DNA of 64,000 nucleotides from the NCBI GenBank assembly GCA_028386065.3, contig JAKUCV010002023.1:416179-480178 (forward strand), written 5' to 3'. Positions 1-10,284 of the stretch are shown here, piece by piece. Origin of the DNA: Turnera subulata. Taxonomy: Eukaryota; Streptophyta; Magnoliopsida; Malpighiales; Passifloraceae. A program made the translations under genes and the position numbers. Below the pieces are notes generated by a model. It worked only from the letters and a program-made list of their open reading frames with translations, was not told where the DNA came from and did no database searches. Numbering within the stretch: position 1 is the first letter of the stretch; every line of letters starts with the position of its first letter.

Positions 1-703
1 GAAAAGGAATTGAACCTATGGCAGTCAAACATCCGTCACGAAGAAACTGTGTAGTGGACTCAAAACAGTCAATCCCGCGTCGTTTAATATTACTACTTAG
101 TTTTTTTTTTTGAACAGCTATATTACTACTTAGTTGATTAGAAAGGTCTTCATTAATAGTTTTATTCCTTTCACACTCATGTGGGCGATAAACAGGAGGC
201 GGGAATGAATAATGATTCTCTATTAATTATCACCACCAGATAATTATGTTCTCTCCAGCTCTTGAAAATTGTAGAAGGGACATGCTACTGTAACTCTGCT
301 ATCTACATGTCTCCTCGGCCTCTTAACGCAATAAATGAAGAGAACGGAGGAGACTATTAATAGTCTACGTACCTTTTTAGTTGGACCTTAACTAGTGTGA
401 CTGTAGAAATGGTTGATGCATGAGAAAAAAAAAAAAAGAAAAGAGAAGAAGGTTTTTATTTTTATTATTTTCAAATGTTCATTATTATGTAACATGGCTG
501 CGGCTGCCCATGTTGCACAGCGCAGGAGAAGAAGAGAAAAACGGAAATGACCACCAAATATATAATCCCCAGATTGTGCGATTTGGCAAATTCCAGTTCA
601 ATACTAGGAAATTTGTAAGCAAGAATCAGAGATAGCTAGTGAAATCTTCATGCATTCAAAATGTTTCTGTGTGTCACGATACGAGTAATACATAATTAAC
701 AGC

Positions 704-774
704 TATATATATATATATATAGGTAGCTAGCTAGTCATATATATATATATATATATATATAGGTAGCTAGCTAG

Positions 775-821
<47 letters not shown>
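704..821. repeat. AT microsatellite with duplicated 40-bp unit
   Basis: Long (AT)n runs are interrupted twice by the same spacer, ggtagctagctagtc, at about 722-736 and 762-776, giving two 40-bp units followed by a further AT run to 821. It lies just beyond the 3' end of the PSK gene. The pattern fits replication slippage with unit duplication, and length is likely polymorphic. Positions 1-703 show no other structure that I recognise. Confidence 0.9.
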
Positions 822-823
<2 letters not shown>

Positions 824-856
824 TTGATACAGCAGAGGAAAATACTGCAGATATAA

Positions 857-1257
857 TCATGGTTTGTGCTTCTGGGTGTAGATATAATCGACGTGAGCAG
901 CAAGTGTCCTTCTCATCAAGCACTCTTCCTCTCCATCTCCTTCACAGCTCTCTTCCACCACCTCTGCCTGCTCATCTGCCCCAACTCCCTAATTAATAAA
1001 CATACAAAACAACCGAAATATTAAACTTCGATGACGAATATATATTAACCACCAACCAAAAGACAAAAAGAAAAACTCTCTAATTGACAAGAACAGAAAA
1101 AGCAAACACAATTTTAGTTACATCAACCAACCTGGTGCTGGGTCTTTGCCAAGGAACCACCGTGAAAGTCTGGCTCTGGGCGGGCGGCGTACGTTACAAG
1201 GGTGGAGCAGAGGAGGAGGGTTATCAAAAACAGAGTGAAAATCTTAGCCGTAGCCAT
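857..1257 (-). CDS. PSK: Phytosulfokine precursor (two exons)
   Basis: This encodes a secreted precursor of the sulfated pentapeptide growth hormone phytosulfokine. Exon 1 is 1257-1132 and exon 2 is 988-857; the intron (1131-989, 143 bp) starts GT and ends AG, and the frame joins without a break to give 85 residues. Residues 1 to about 24 form a signal peptide ([17 protein letters not shown] then a small-residue cleavage zone before ARPEP). The acidic middle has a Cys pair (CEGDGEEEC, residues 57-65). The C-terminus carries DYIYTQ at 76-81, the hormone YIYTQ with the Asp before Tyr that tyrosylprotein sulfotransferase needs, then KHKP and a stop. Length, Cys pattern and RRTL before the hormone fit the family. 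In the family the precursor is sulfated in the Golgi, cut by subtilases and sensed by PSKR kinases. A TATA box lies about 95 bp upstream of the ATG. No defect is visible, so the gene looks functional. The paralogue number cannot be assigned. Confidence 0.95.
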
Positions 1258-1350
1258 CTCGTGCTCTATGCTGTGGTTAGAGAGTTAACAGAGATAAGAG
1301 TAGTGAAATTTTGAGGTACATATATATAAAAGAAAGATTGGTGTATGGCG

Positions 1351-1359
1351 TATTTATAG
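1351..1359 (-). promoter_or_regulatory. TATA box of the PSK gene
   Basis: The minus strand reads CTATAAATA about 95 bp upstream of the PSK start codon, which suits a short 5' leader. No other well-placed TATA element lies nearer the ATG. Confidence 0.6.
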
Positions 1360-1765
1360 AGAATATTGGCGAGGAGAGGGCCGTTGCTGTGTCGTGTGAA
1401 CTTGGTAAAGAACCCAAGACATTGGTTAATAAGCGTGGGAACTTTTTTGGGAGTCTATCAGCCCACAAAAAAATTAATTAAAGTAAAAGACATAAAATTG
1501 GAATATCTTCTAGAGAAAATAAAAAAGTAGATAGAGATAGTTGAAAGAACAAAAAAAAGTGACATTAATAGGAGAGACAAGGAGTTAATACCAAAAAAAA
1601 GAAAGGAAAAAGTCCAAATCATATTAGCTAGTGATATGGCCAGCATATCGATTTCTTATTGTATAATTATTTTGTAGAATGACCTTTGCCTGAATAGTGA
1701 AACAGAATTAATACACTATAGACTAGAAAACAGATATATGTTTGAGAAAAAAAGAAGAATAATAA

Positions 1766-1993
1766 TGTTATAAATAAAAGAGGAAGAAGGAGAAGTTTGA
1801 GGGGGAAATGATTTTTTCGGTGAGCTCCGGCGAGGCTCCGGTCGCGGGTTTCATTACCCGGTTTCAGTTTTTCATTTTTATCTCCATTTCTGATTTACAC
1901 ATATATATAATAAGTGGGAATACTGTATAGTATATGTATTTGATATGTATCACAATGATATACATACATGTATTTATACATTGTTTTATAACA
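1766..1993 (-). repeat. 3' LTR of Copia element 1
   Basis: 228 bp, direct copy of 7773-8011. In element orientation this is the 3' LTR, because the purine tract and the end of pol abut its inner edge at 1994-2003. Confidence 0.9.
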
Positions 1994-4440
1994 CTCCCCC
2001 TTGGATATCATTGTGTTGATGGGTAGAATTCGCTTTGGGGATACTGCCTCATTAAAAATCTTACCAAAAAAACCCAGTGGGATAAAAACTTGGTGAAGGA
2101 AAAAAGAGTGCAGTGGGTATTCTACTCCCTCCTCATTTTGGCCTCTATTGATTGCTTGATGTTATTGCATGCCAATCGTCCTTGTCAGCTTCTGGTGACA
2201 TGTGTTTTGTCTGATCATTTTTTGTTACATCATAACTTCAATTGGACAGAGTTGGCAGCATAATCTTCATAATTTTGTCGTTGGAGCGTCTATCTTCCCA
2301 TCTTGCTTTTGTAGGCCCGATAATATAGCAACTTCATGTGTAAAATTGTGGCAGATGTCCGGCTGTGCAATTTTGTGGATCAAATGGGGGATGAGTATCT
2401 GCAAAAAAAAAAAACCAACTCTTTTTCTTCGGGTTTACAGGATTCACATGACATCGCATCTTTTATACCCCGAAGATAAGAGCAAATCCATATCTTGCCA
2501 ATAGGCTTAAGTCATAAGCTTCAGGCTTTATTTTCTTAGCAATACATATTGCACTTCGACAGGGTACTCCAGGACCAGTCTAATAGCACGGTATTTGGAA
2601 GCTTCTTCGGGAGTTCCAATCACAAAACATATCCTTACTCAAAATTATTTAAACCATATAAAGATCAATTTAGTTCAACTTTGTAATTTCCCGGGAATCA
2701 GTTGCTTCAGGCAACTTAGATCCTTCAGGGATCATATATATATATCATAATCTTATGGATCCATACTAATAGGCTGTAATAGCATTCATTAGATGCCTTT
2801 CTAATTATTTTGATATAATGCCAGACTTTATCAAAATAATTGCATCCACCACATGGGAGTTTATCTCCTCACAATTAATTCCAGATCGTTCGGGTAAAAA
2901 ACCTTGTGCAACCGTGCTTTATCTCATTTTCTTTTCGCACAGGTACCCATTTTACGATCGATCAATTTTACCCCATCTGGTGTACGGACTACCGGTCCGA
3001 AAATTTTCTCGCTTCACAAGCGATTCCAACACAGCCTTTAATCATATCTCTTTATTTTGGCCAATCATACAATACCTACATTCATTAGTAGGTTCATGAT
3101 CCTCATTTTAGCGCTATGTAAAATAAATAAAAAAAATTGTATTCCGTCGACGGTTATTTCATGTCGGTTCCATCTTATCTCTGACATTGTAATTGAGATC
3201 TCATCATATTCACTTATTTCAGGTACCTGAGTTACTTTTGGAACTTTATCAATTTGTGTCAGAGAATCAACCTCTTCTGGGGAACTTTTAATTCAAACCT
3301 CTACTGGAGGCCATATTTTCTTACTGGGGCCATCTTATCTCATTTGCTCCTTCTTCTCTTTTGAGAATTTCTTTTCTTTTTAGAACCGAGTATATTCTAT
3401 AGATTCATTTGCATACTTATATTGTTCTCCAGGAACATCAATTGAAACAGGAGCATTTGCAGCTGGTATATGGTCACACTTAATTTAAATATGTCTGGCA
3501 ATTGCATATCAATTTTCCTGCAATTGAATCATCTTCTTTTGAACTTCAGGTTCACATTAATTTATATGAAGATCAACATTCATATATATTATGCATTTCA
3601 ACAAACTTGATCCAGCTGCTTCTTTCTCTCCTTGATGTTGGGTATACACACATATCGAATTATCAATAAGCAAATCTTGCTATAAATGAATCTCCAATCT
3701 TTTAGTCAATAGTTTTAATAATGTTGTGATTTGATGGAGATTACCCAACATCTATTCCCAACCTTCTTTAAGGACCAGATTAACTATGCTGTGGTGGAGC
3801 ATAATATACTATACAACCAACGGTCTGAAGATGGGAGATATTTTGTGACCAAGAACCAATGGGGAGATCGTATGATCTTATAATATCTTATTGGCTTGAT
3901 GCACATTTACTGCGTATAAAATACCATAGTCATATTTCATCAATGGTCCTGCAATCAATTGTCAATATGGCCCAGATCTCTTTGGTTTATTTCCAATGAT
4001 ATACATTCTCCATTGAAGAAACATACCAGCATTATCTAAGATATAGTCTAATAACATGAGTAGGGATATGCACCTGCAAGTGGCTTAATCATTAGAACAA
4101 GTGCGCACAATGCCAACTTGCGTCACATAATAGACCATCTAGTTGATGCATCGTAAAAATTACCTAGATGGTCAAAACAGCGGATTTATCATTCCGCGTT
4201 CATATCCCAAATTTGCTGGTCTAGGCCAATCTCATCTTTTGATGGCCGTATTATTAATTTCGCAGCAAACAAACACATGGAAATTCATTGATTGTAAAAC
4301 TTCTGGTTTTTCAATGAATGACCAAATAAATTTAGTGCATCATTATTGACTCGGGATGGCCCAACCGGTCATGCCAAATAAATCAAATAAACCAACTTTA
4401 AGTTGGTACCAGCTTCAGGCTGGTATATATGTGCCAGCTT
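1994..4440 (-). pseudogene. Copia pol remnants (pre-integrase, RT, pol end)
   Basis: Conceptual minus-strand translation across stops and frame changes shows typical Copia landmarks. A pre-integrase stretch lies at about 4400-4140, with a WHDRLGHP-like motif then the NEFPC region. The start of RT lies at about 3030-2700 (RPVVRTPDGVK, then KARL, then DIYM and PEGSKLPEA). The C-terminal end of pol lies at about 2130-2000 (FFPSPSFYPTGFF, then the purine tract). Most of integrase, RT palm and RNase H is deleted or unreadable. No product can be made. Confidence 0.7.
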
Positions 4441-4689
4441 CAGGCTGCTATTTTTACTAGCTTTTGATGGGTACCAGCTTCAGGCTGTTGTGTACCAATT
4501 TTAAGCTTATATCTGCCACTCATGTCGAAAGGATCAGAATTATTGAGCAATAAGTAATGTAGTGGCAGACATTTCCAAAAGCAAATCCTCAAGGATTGTA
4601 AAGCTTTGGAATTTTCTGAAAAATAATACAATCCACCGAAAAATCTTCTGGAACTTTTCGGGGACACCTGGCTGTCTATGCTCAGGCTA

Positions 4690-5470
4690 TAAGAAGGGGG
4701 GAGATTGCTTAGGAAGATACAGCAAAATTCAAAGATACAGAAAATTCAACAAAGAAAAGAAACAGAAAAACTCAACCAAGACAAAAATGCCTTCCCCAGC
4801 TACTATTTTCTTTGTTGAAGGTTCCTCACTAGGCAGAAGAAATAGATTGGCCTATAGCATGATTAATGAACAGCAAGAGGAACTGCCTAATGAGCTAGCA
4901 AGAATCCCACGTTTGGTTTTTGTAGATGAGCTATACTCGTCTAGGTTCTTTGTGACTCCAATGGGAGAAACTTTCTTCCTAGAGGACCAAGGCATTCTCA
5001 GGACAAATTTTTATGGCTCAGCTAACTCTATAATGTTTTTCATATCTGATAGGATGCAGGAATTTTAACTAGAGCCTTCAAGTCAAATTCTGAATCAAAG
5101 TAGCTATTATCAAGTTTCTATGATGGCTCGGAGTATCCCAAGGGTGTCAGGGTTATCGCCTACATGGCCCAAGGTACGACTTTTATTATGGAATTGCAGA
5201 GGAGTGGCCAGGCGGTCCCAAGATTTCGTGCGTACCTTAAGGGATCTGAAGAATCAGTACAAGCCTAACATGGTACTGATTACTGAAACCCTGTGGCAAC
5301 CTGTAGAGAATCATAGAGTAATACCACTCCGTTTTCCTCCAGCAAATCGGTTTGAGCTGCCTGGAGATAACAACATGGGTGGTATGTGGTTCTCTTGGAA
5401 CGACAGTGTTAGGGTCAACATCAATAACGAGGCCCAGAGCTTTAGGGCCAATGTTGTACCCAACCGTTAA
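4690..5470 (+). pseudogene. LINE-type fragment with endonuclease N-terminus
   Basis: On the plus strand, opposite to the surrounding Copia, 5120-5470 encodes the start of a plant L1-type apurinic endonuclease: RLLLWNCRGVARRSQDF, then NMVLITETLW, then a GMWFSWND stretch. WNCRG and the ET pair are the usual N-terminal EN motifs. The frame stops at 5470 before the catalytic centre is complete, with no reverse transcriptase and no poly(A) tail. An unrecognised frame at 4788-5066 (MPSPATIFFVEGSS...) precedes it. I cannot find clean target duplications, so the fragment may have been captured by the Copia rather than inserted by LINE machinery. Boundaries are approximate. Confidence 0.55.
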
Positions 5471-6689
5471 ATAATTTCATTCAGCTTTATGTATGAGAAC
5501 AATTCCTCTACGTGGATGTTCTCAAGTAATGATCCCTTAAGTGATAATAATATGCATATTTTCTTTTAGCCTTGCCTTTTGTCATAATCTTTATGGTCAT
5601 AATAGTTGGAATAATTTCTTCCACATCCTTGACAACAGGCAATATACTGTCTCATTCACTTCGAGGAATGGAGCAGAATCAATTTAATGGGATCCATAAC
5701 AATTTCTTGTAAACAAGAATATTCCGTATTCTATACTCTTCAGGAGTTTATGCTCTTCAGGAGCGTAAGCCTATGATCTTCTGGATCATAGTTAAGCTTG
5801 TGTTCTTCACAATTTATGTATGTAACAGTATTCACACACCGTTTTCCTCTCCCCCTTGAATGCTGTTGCATTTTGGGTAGGTAAAATATTGCTCTTTAGG
5901 AGCACATTAAAGTCCATGCTCTTCTAGAGCGGGTTAATTTACTTTCATATGAATAATTTCCGTTTATTAAGTACGGAATATATCATCGCATTTTCTTCAG
6001 GACAAATGCCGGGGTCATTATACGAGGAAAACGACAATTTCATATGCACATAAAAAGAATTAAGTAGTAAAGATAAACATAAAGTAAACATAACAGAAAT
6101 AATAAAGATGAACATAAAAATAAAATTAAACATTAAAATTAAAAACGATCAATATATATTAACTTGCACCTTCAGGGTAAGCAAGAGTAATATCATAATT
6201 TTGTGGTCATTATTTCGACCAGACATGGTTTCATTGATATTACATTTTGTCCTGCGGGGACGCGCATTTCCTCAGATGCGTACATTTGTAATTAAAATTT
6301 CGTGAGAATAACCATCTTCGTGTGGTCATTCAATGTCCCACTTCTGGTGGTCATATAAATATTTGCATGACCGTTTGGCAGTAAGATTTCCGGTCTTTGC
6401 TGCATTTTTCTTTTATTGAGTCTTCTGGACTCTGTCATTTAGTCTTCGAGTCTATTATGCATTTCAGCATTTAATGCCCATATCAAATTTCTTCCGGAAA
6501 TTTTACGGGCTCGAAATTAAAACATAATTAAAAAAATTAATAAATAAACGGGAGCTTCTATTAACTGCCCCAAGTAAAATAAATGACAGAAAAATAAAAT
6601 TGATGGGCCTTGTATGAACCCAAGCAAAAACATAAAGAAAATCAAGAAAGTAAATATAATGGGCCTTTTCATAGCCCAATTTGTAATAA

Positions 6690-6740
6690 AAAGGCGGCTT
6701 AGCCGGCCAACAAATAGATAAGGCGGCTTAGCCGGCCAAT
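6690..6740. repeat. Duplicated palindromic 20-mer in Copia leader
   Basis: aaggcggcttagccggccaa occurs at about 6690-6709 and again at 6721-6740. Its core is nearly self-complementary (cggct-t-agccg). It lies in the non-coding 5' part of Copia element 1. Confidence 0.75.
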
Positions 6741-6932
6741 ATTGAATACTATAATAGAGGGTATGCTTACTCGAAAAATCTTTCAGCAATAATATATATA
6801 ATATATCATATTAATACATGGGCCTTTTAAAAATTAGCCCAATAAAAATTAAATAACTGCAAATTAAAAGCGATGGGCCTTATATGAGCCCATTTAAAAT
6901 GTAAAGAAAAGCAGTAAAATAAATACAATAGC

Positions 6933-7110
6933 CTTCCGGGCTTGCCGGGAAAATTCCGAGGCGCTGAATTCCGGCCAAGCACTTCTGGGCTTGCCGGAAA
7001 AATCTCGAGGCGCTAAACTCCGACAAAACACTTCTGGGCTTTACCGGGAAACTCTCGAGGCATCGGATTCCGGTCAAGCACTTCTGGGCGTTGCCGGATT
7101 CCGGCCAAAT
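6933..7110. repeat. 49-bp tandem repeat in Copia leader
   Basis: Units start at 6933, 6982, 7031 and 7081 (partial). Each begins cttcygggcttgccgg and carries a central cgaggc. Periods are 49, 49 and 50 bp. The block continues into a looser repeat with attactgttcacg twice (about 7140-7193). The GC-rich leader contrasts with the AT-rich surroundings. Confidence 0.8.
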
Positions 7111-7772
7111 ACTGTTCACGGTCGCCGAATCTCGGCCAAAATTACTGTTCACGCCTGATTTCGGCCAAAATTCAACAACCAAAATTACTGTTCACGCCGC
7201 CGGATTTCGGCGAAAAACATAAATCGTGACATGCCGTGAACTCAACAACAACAATATCAAAATCCCATCCACAATCAACAACAAATCATGATCAAACAAC
7301 ACACAAACAATCCAACAAACTCAAGGAAAAGAAATCCAGAATAAAAAAACGTTACAGTTTGTGGGTCGTCGCCGCCGGTGACGAGCAAATGGCGGGAGTG
7401 ACGTTGGCGGGTGGAGGGAGCACGGACGGTGGCGTCTGGGGCGGTAGCGCGACCGGTGGAGAGAGAGGTGTGGTCGCCGGCTCACATGAAGGAGGAAAAC
7501 AGACCCGGGTGGAGGCAGAACGGATCCGGATCCGCCGTCAGGTCCTCCTTCCTTGGCGGCGCGTTGGGCGGTGAGGACGACGGGAGATGGCACCGTCAGG
7601 ATCGCGACTACACGGCGAAGGGACTGGCGACGGCGGTGTGTCGAGTTGAGGCGAGGAAGCCGACGCCAGAGACAAACGGCCGGCAACCTCTTTTTCCCTT
7701 TTTTTTTCTTCCGGTTACTGTTTCTGCCCAGATTTTTCCTTTCATGGTTGAGCACAATTCGTGCTGATAACG

Positions 7773-8011
7773 TGTTATAAATAAAAGAGGAAGAAGGAGA
7801 AGTTTGAGGGGGAAATGATTTTTCCGGTGAGCTCCGGCGAGGCTCCGGTCACTCTCTGGTCACGGGTTTCATTACCCGGTTTCAGTTTTTCATTTTTATC
7901 TCCATTTCTGATTTACACATATATATAATAAGTGGGAATACTGTATAGTATATTTATTTGGTATGTATCACAATGACATACATACATGTATTTATACATT
8001 GTTTTATAACA
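7773..8011 (-). repeat. 5' LTR of Copia element 1
   Basis: 239 bp, about 97.5 percent identical to 1766-1993 apart from an 11-bp insertion (actctctggtc) near 7851. In element orientation it is the promoter LTR. Just inside it lies gcacaattcgtgctgataacg (7752-7772), the probable primer-binding zone. Confidence 0.9.
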
Positions 8012-8456
8012 AATAAAACATATATGTGTATCAGTATCACAGTGACCACATATATATATATATACTATTGGCAATTAAGTATCGAGCCTTCTGTTTAGGC
8101 GTTGGCATAAAGGAATTGTGGGATTTGCTTATTTGGCGGAAGTATTTAGTTGGCCATACTGGGCATTGAAATAAGCTTTCTGTGGTTGTATTTCTGTGCT
8201 GATCTTTTGGCACGCTAGGGTGCCTATCAGGATGATACTTTAATGCTTTAGCCTTCTCCACCGCAGGGGTTAGGTTCATTAGTGTATGCCATGATGTATT
8301 TGGGACTGCTTCTATGCGTTTCTGATTTTTTTTTCATTTTCGGTATCTGGAGTTTTGCCCTCTCCTTGTTTCGATTTATTATAACATATTTCCTAATCAC
8401 CAAAAACAGAACATTGAAAAAAGCTTTCCATGGTTGTAATATGTTACTATTTTTTT
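8012..8456. other. Intergenic DNA, nothing recognised
   Basis: Beyond the TSD there is an AT dinucleotide run near 8048-8064, and otherwise unremarkable AT-rich sequence without a credible reading frame. Confidence 0.5.
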
Positions 8457-8875
8457 TTTGGGTTAAACATATTTTACGCTCTTGGAGTTTTCATTTGTCC
8501 CGATTGTATATTCGGAATTTTTTGTCTCTTTTATATACTTCGAGTTTCAATTTTGGTCTTTTTTGTGTACTTCGGGTAGTTCAGACGATGACATAGCCAT
8601 CTATCCGAATCTACTTGGAACGTGTCGCGATGTTATTGGCCCCATGTAGGGAAAAAGTTTTGGAAAAATGGTAGTCCCACAAATTTCTCCTGGTGGCGCC
8701 AATGGGAACGCAACATGTGCCGGGTGGACTGGGCAGATGGCCACATCATCGCCACGCTGCCCAAGGTATACAAAATAGACAAAAATTGAAACTCGAGGCC
8801 TATGAAAGAGACACAAAAACTCTTGAATATACAACAGAAGAAAAATGAGAACTCCAGCTACATAAAAGTAAATCC
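8457..8875. mobile_element. MITE with about 120-bp inverted repeats
   Basis: The left arm (about 8459-8580) contains cttggagttttcat and cgagtttcaatttt. The right arm (about 8765-8875) contains their reverse complements (aaaattgaaactcg and atgagaactccagc). The long diverged terminal inverted repeats and the non-coding centre of about 180 bp resemble a MULE-derived MITE. Both ends lie in T-rich or A-rich DNA, so the target duplication is unclear. Confidence 0.7.
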
Positions 8876-10079
8876 TTTCTGAATATTTTTCTTTTAACAA
8901 GCATGGAAATTAACATCTTATATTATCTTCTCAATGCGGTTATTTAGGAGGTTCTTACCAACATGCACAATCAACATTCCTCATGTGGGAAATGTTTGGG
9001 CCCTGAGACTCCATGGTATTTTCATTTTAGTTTACATCTTTCCACCTGTTTATTAATCATTTTCCACCTTTTTTCTGATAATGTGGAGTTGGCAAAATTA
9101 ACCTTTGCTTTCTTATTTTGTCTCTTATAACAGAGAAAAACTCTTTTAAGGAAAAGGACTCAACTCGGGATGGTACAATTGGTTACTGTCAAATGAAGAA
9201 ATTTAACTCGGATTTAGATATACTTACATAATTTCTCTCTTACGTTATTATTTGGATTCAAAGTCATCAGTTGCCAAAAAAGTTGTGCGTGCATGGAGGT
9301 TTCAAGTCGGACATTGGGTGGATATCGAAATGAAATTTGCCTTCCATAAAATGAAGTGAAAAATGGAGAAACGTTTGATGCTAAACTCCAATGGCAATTT
9401 TTACTTACTATATCATTTTGACTGCCTATAGAGATGTTTCTTTTCTGATTCGAATACTTGTGGTTAAACAAAAAAAAAAAAAGTTGATTAATGACATTTC
9501 GTCCTTGATAAAAAAATTCAGAGAAAGAAAATGCTTAATGCCAGCAGTCAGCCAGAGAAAAGGTGAGTGACGCACCCAGAAACACTCATCGATGTAAATA
9601 CATTATATATGCAATTCATTGTAAGTTATTATGCATTTCATTTATGCGATTAGTAGTATCCCCACTTCCAGTTCGAAGTTTTTAAGATTTCTATATGTAG
9701 AAACCGGGAAGTGGATCGTCTCAGTGGGGGATGATGCATCATTACCTGTATTATAATTAATTTTCCAGAGGTTAACGAATAGATACGTGTATCCGTGACA
9801 ATTGCTGAATTGTTTGATGAGTATGATAAGTAAATAATTCTGTAAAAGGGGTGCTGATGATGATATATAATTATTAAGAAATACACATTTTATTTTTTTT
9901 TATGAAAACGAGATTAAGAAATACACATCTCATTCTTCATCACAAAATTAAAAAGAAAAGTACACTTCTATACAGTCACTTGCATTTCAGGTTTAAATGT
10001 TTTTTTTTTCTTTTGAGCATTAGATTTAAATATTGCAATTCATATTGTTGTTATTGGCTCATACTAAATCAAGTGGGAA
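8876..10079. other. Intergenic DNA with a small 42-bp-spaced duplication
   Basis: No gene recognised. The 16-mer attaagaaatacacat occurs near 9871 and again near 9913, a local duplication with 42-bp spacing. Reading frames here are short and have no family features. Confidence 0.5.
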
Positions 10080-10284
10080 AACATCCCAGTCCGTTTGGTA
10101 TCAAATCTAAATGGGAAATGAATTCAATTCTTAAAGATATTTTTGTCCATGTATACATATAAATAATTATAAAATTAAAATGAAATATTATCATAAAACT
10201 CTAAATATGTATAGATGGACAAAAACATCTTTAGGAATTGAATTTATTTTCCATTTGGATTTGATACCAGACAAGGGGTATGTT
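10080..10284. mobile_element. Hairpin MITE, about 200 bp
   Basis: The left arm (10080-10162) contains ttggtatcaaatctaaatgg and tttttgtccatgtatacata. The right arm (about 10205-10284) contains the reverse complements with a few mismatches. Arms of about 75 bp with an AT-rich loop of about 50 bp give an almost complete fold-back. There is no coding capacity. The superfamily is not certain because the target duplication is not clear. Confidence 0.75.

Larger units (their letters stand above)
1766..8011 (-). mobile_element. Degenerate Ty1/Copia LTR retrotransposon
   Basis: Two direct LTRs (1766-1993 and 7773-8011) start TGTTATAA and end TATAACA on the plus strand and are flanked by the 5-bp target duplication AATAA (1761-1765 and 8012-8016). 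Read on the minus strand, a purine tract AAGGGGGAG lies immediately before the 3' LTR, and the 5' LTR is followed by CGTTATCAGCACG, the likely primer-binding region; I do not assign the tRNA. The interior contains recognisable but heavily broken Copia pol in the order pre-integrase, then reverse transcriptase, plus a GC-rich tandem-repeat leader. The LTRs differ by about five substitutions and one 11-bp indel, so insertion was recent although the coding part is dead. Confidence 0.9.

Noticed and set aside
1084..1314. Plus-strand frame over PSK exon 1
   Set aside because: Shadow of the minus-strand PSK exon; it starts at TTG and has no features.
7236..7780. Several GC-rich overlapping frames on both strands
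   Set aside because: They are Arg/Gly/Pro-rich translations of the non-coding GC-rich Copia leader, open in many frames because of composition, without family motifs.
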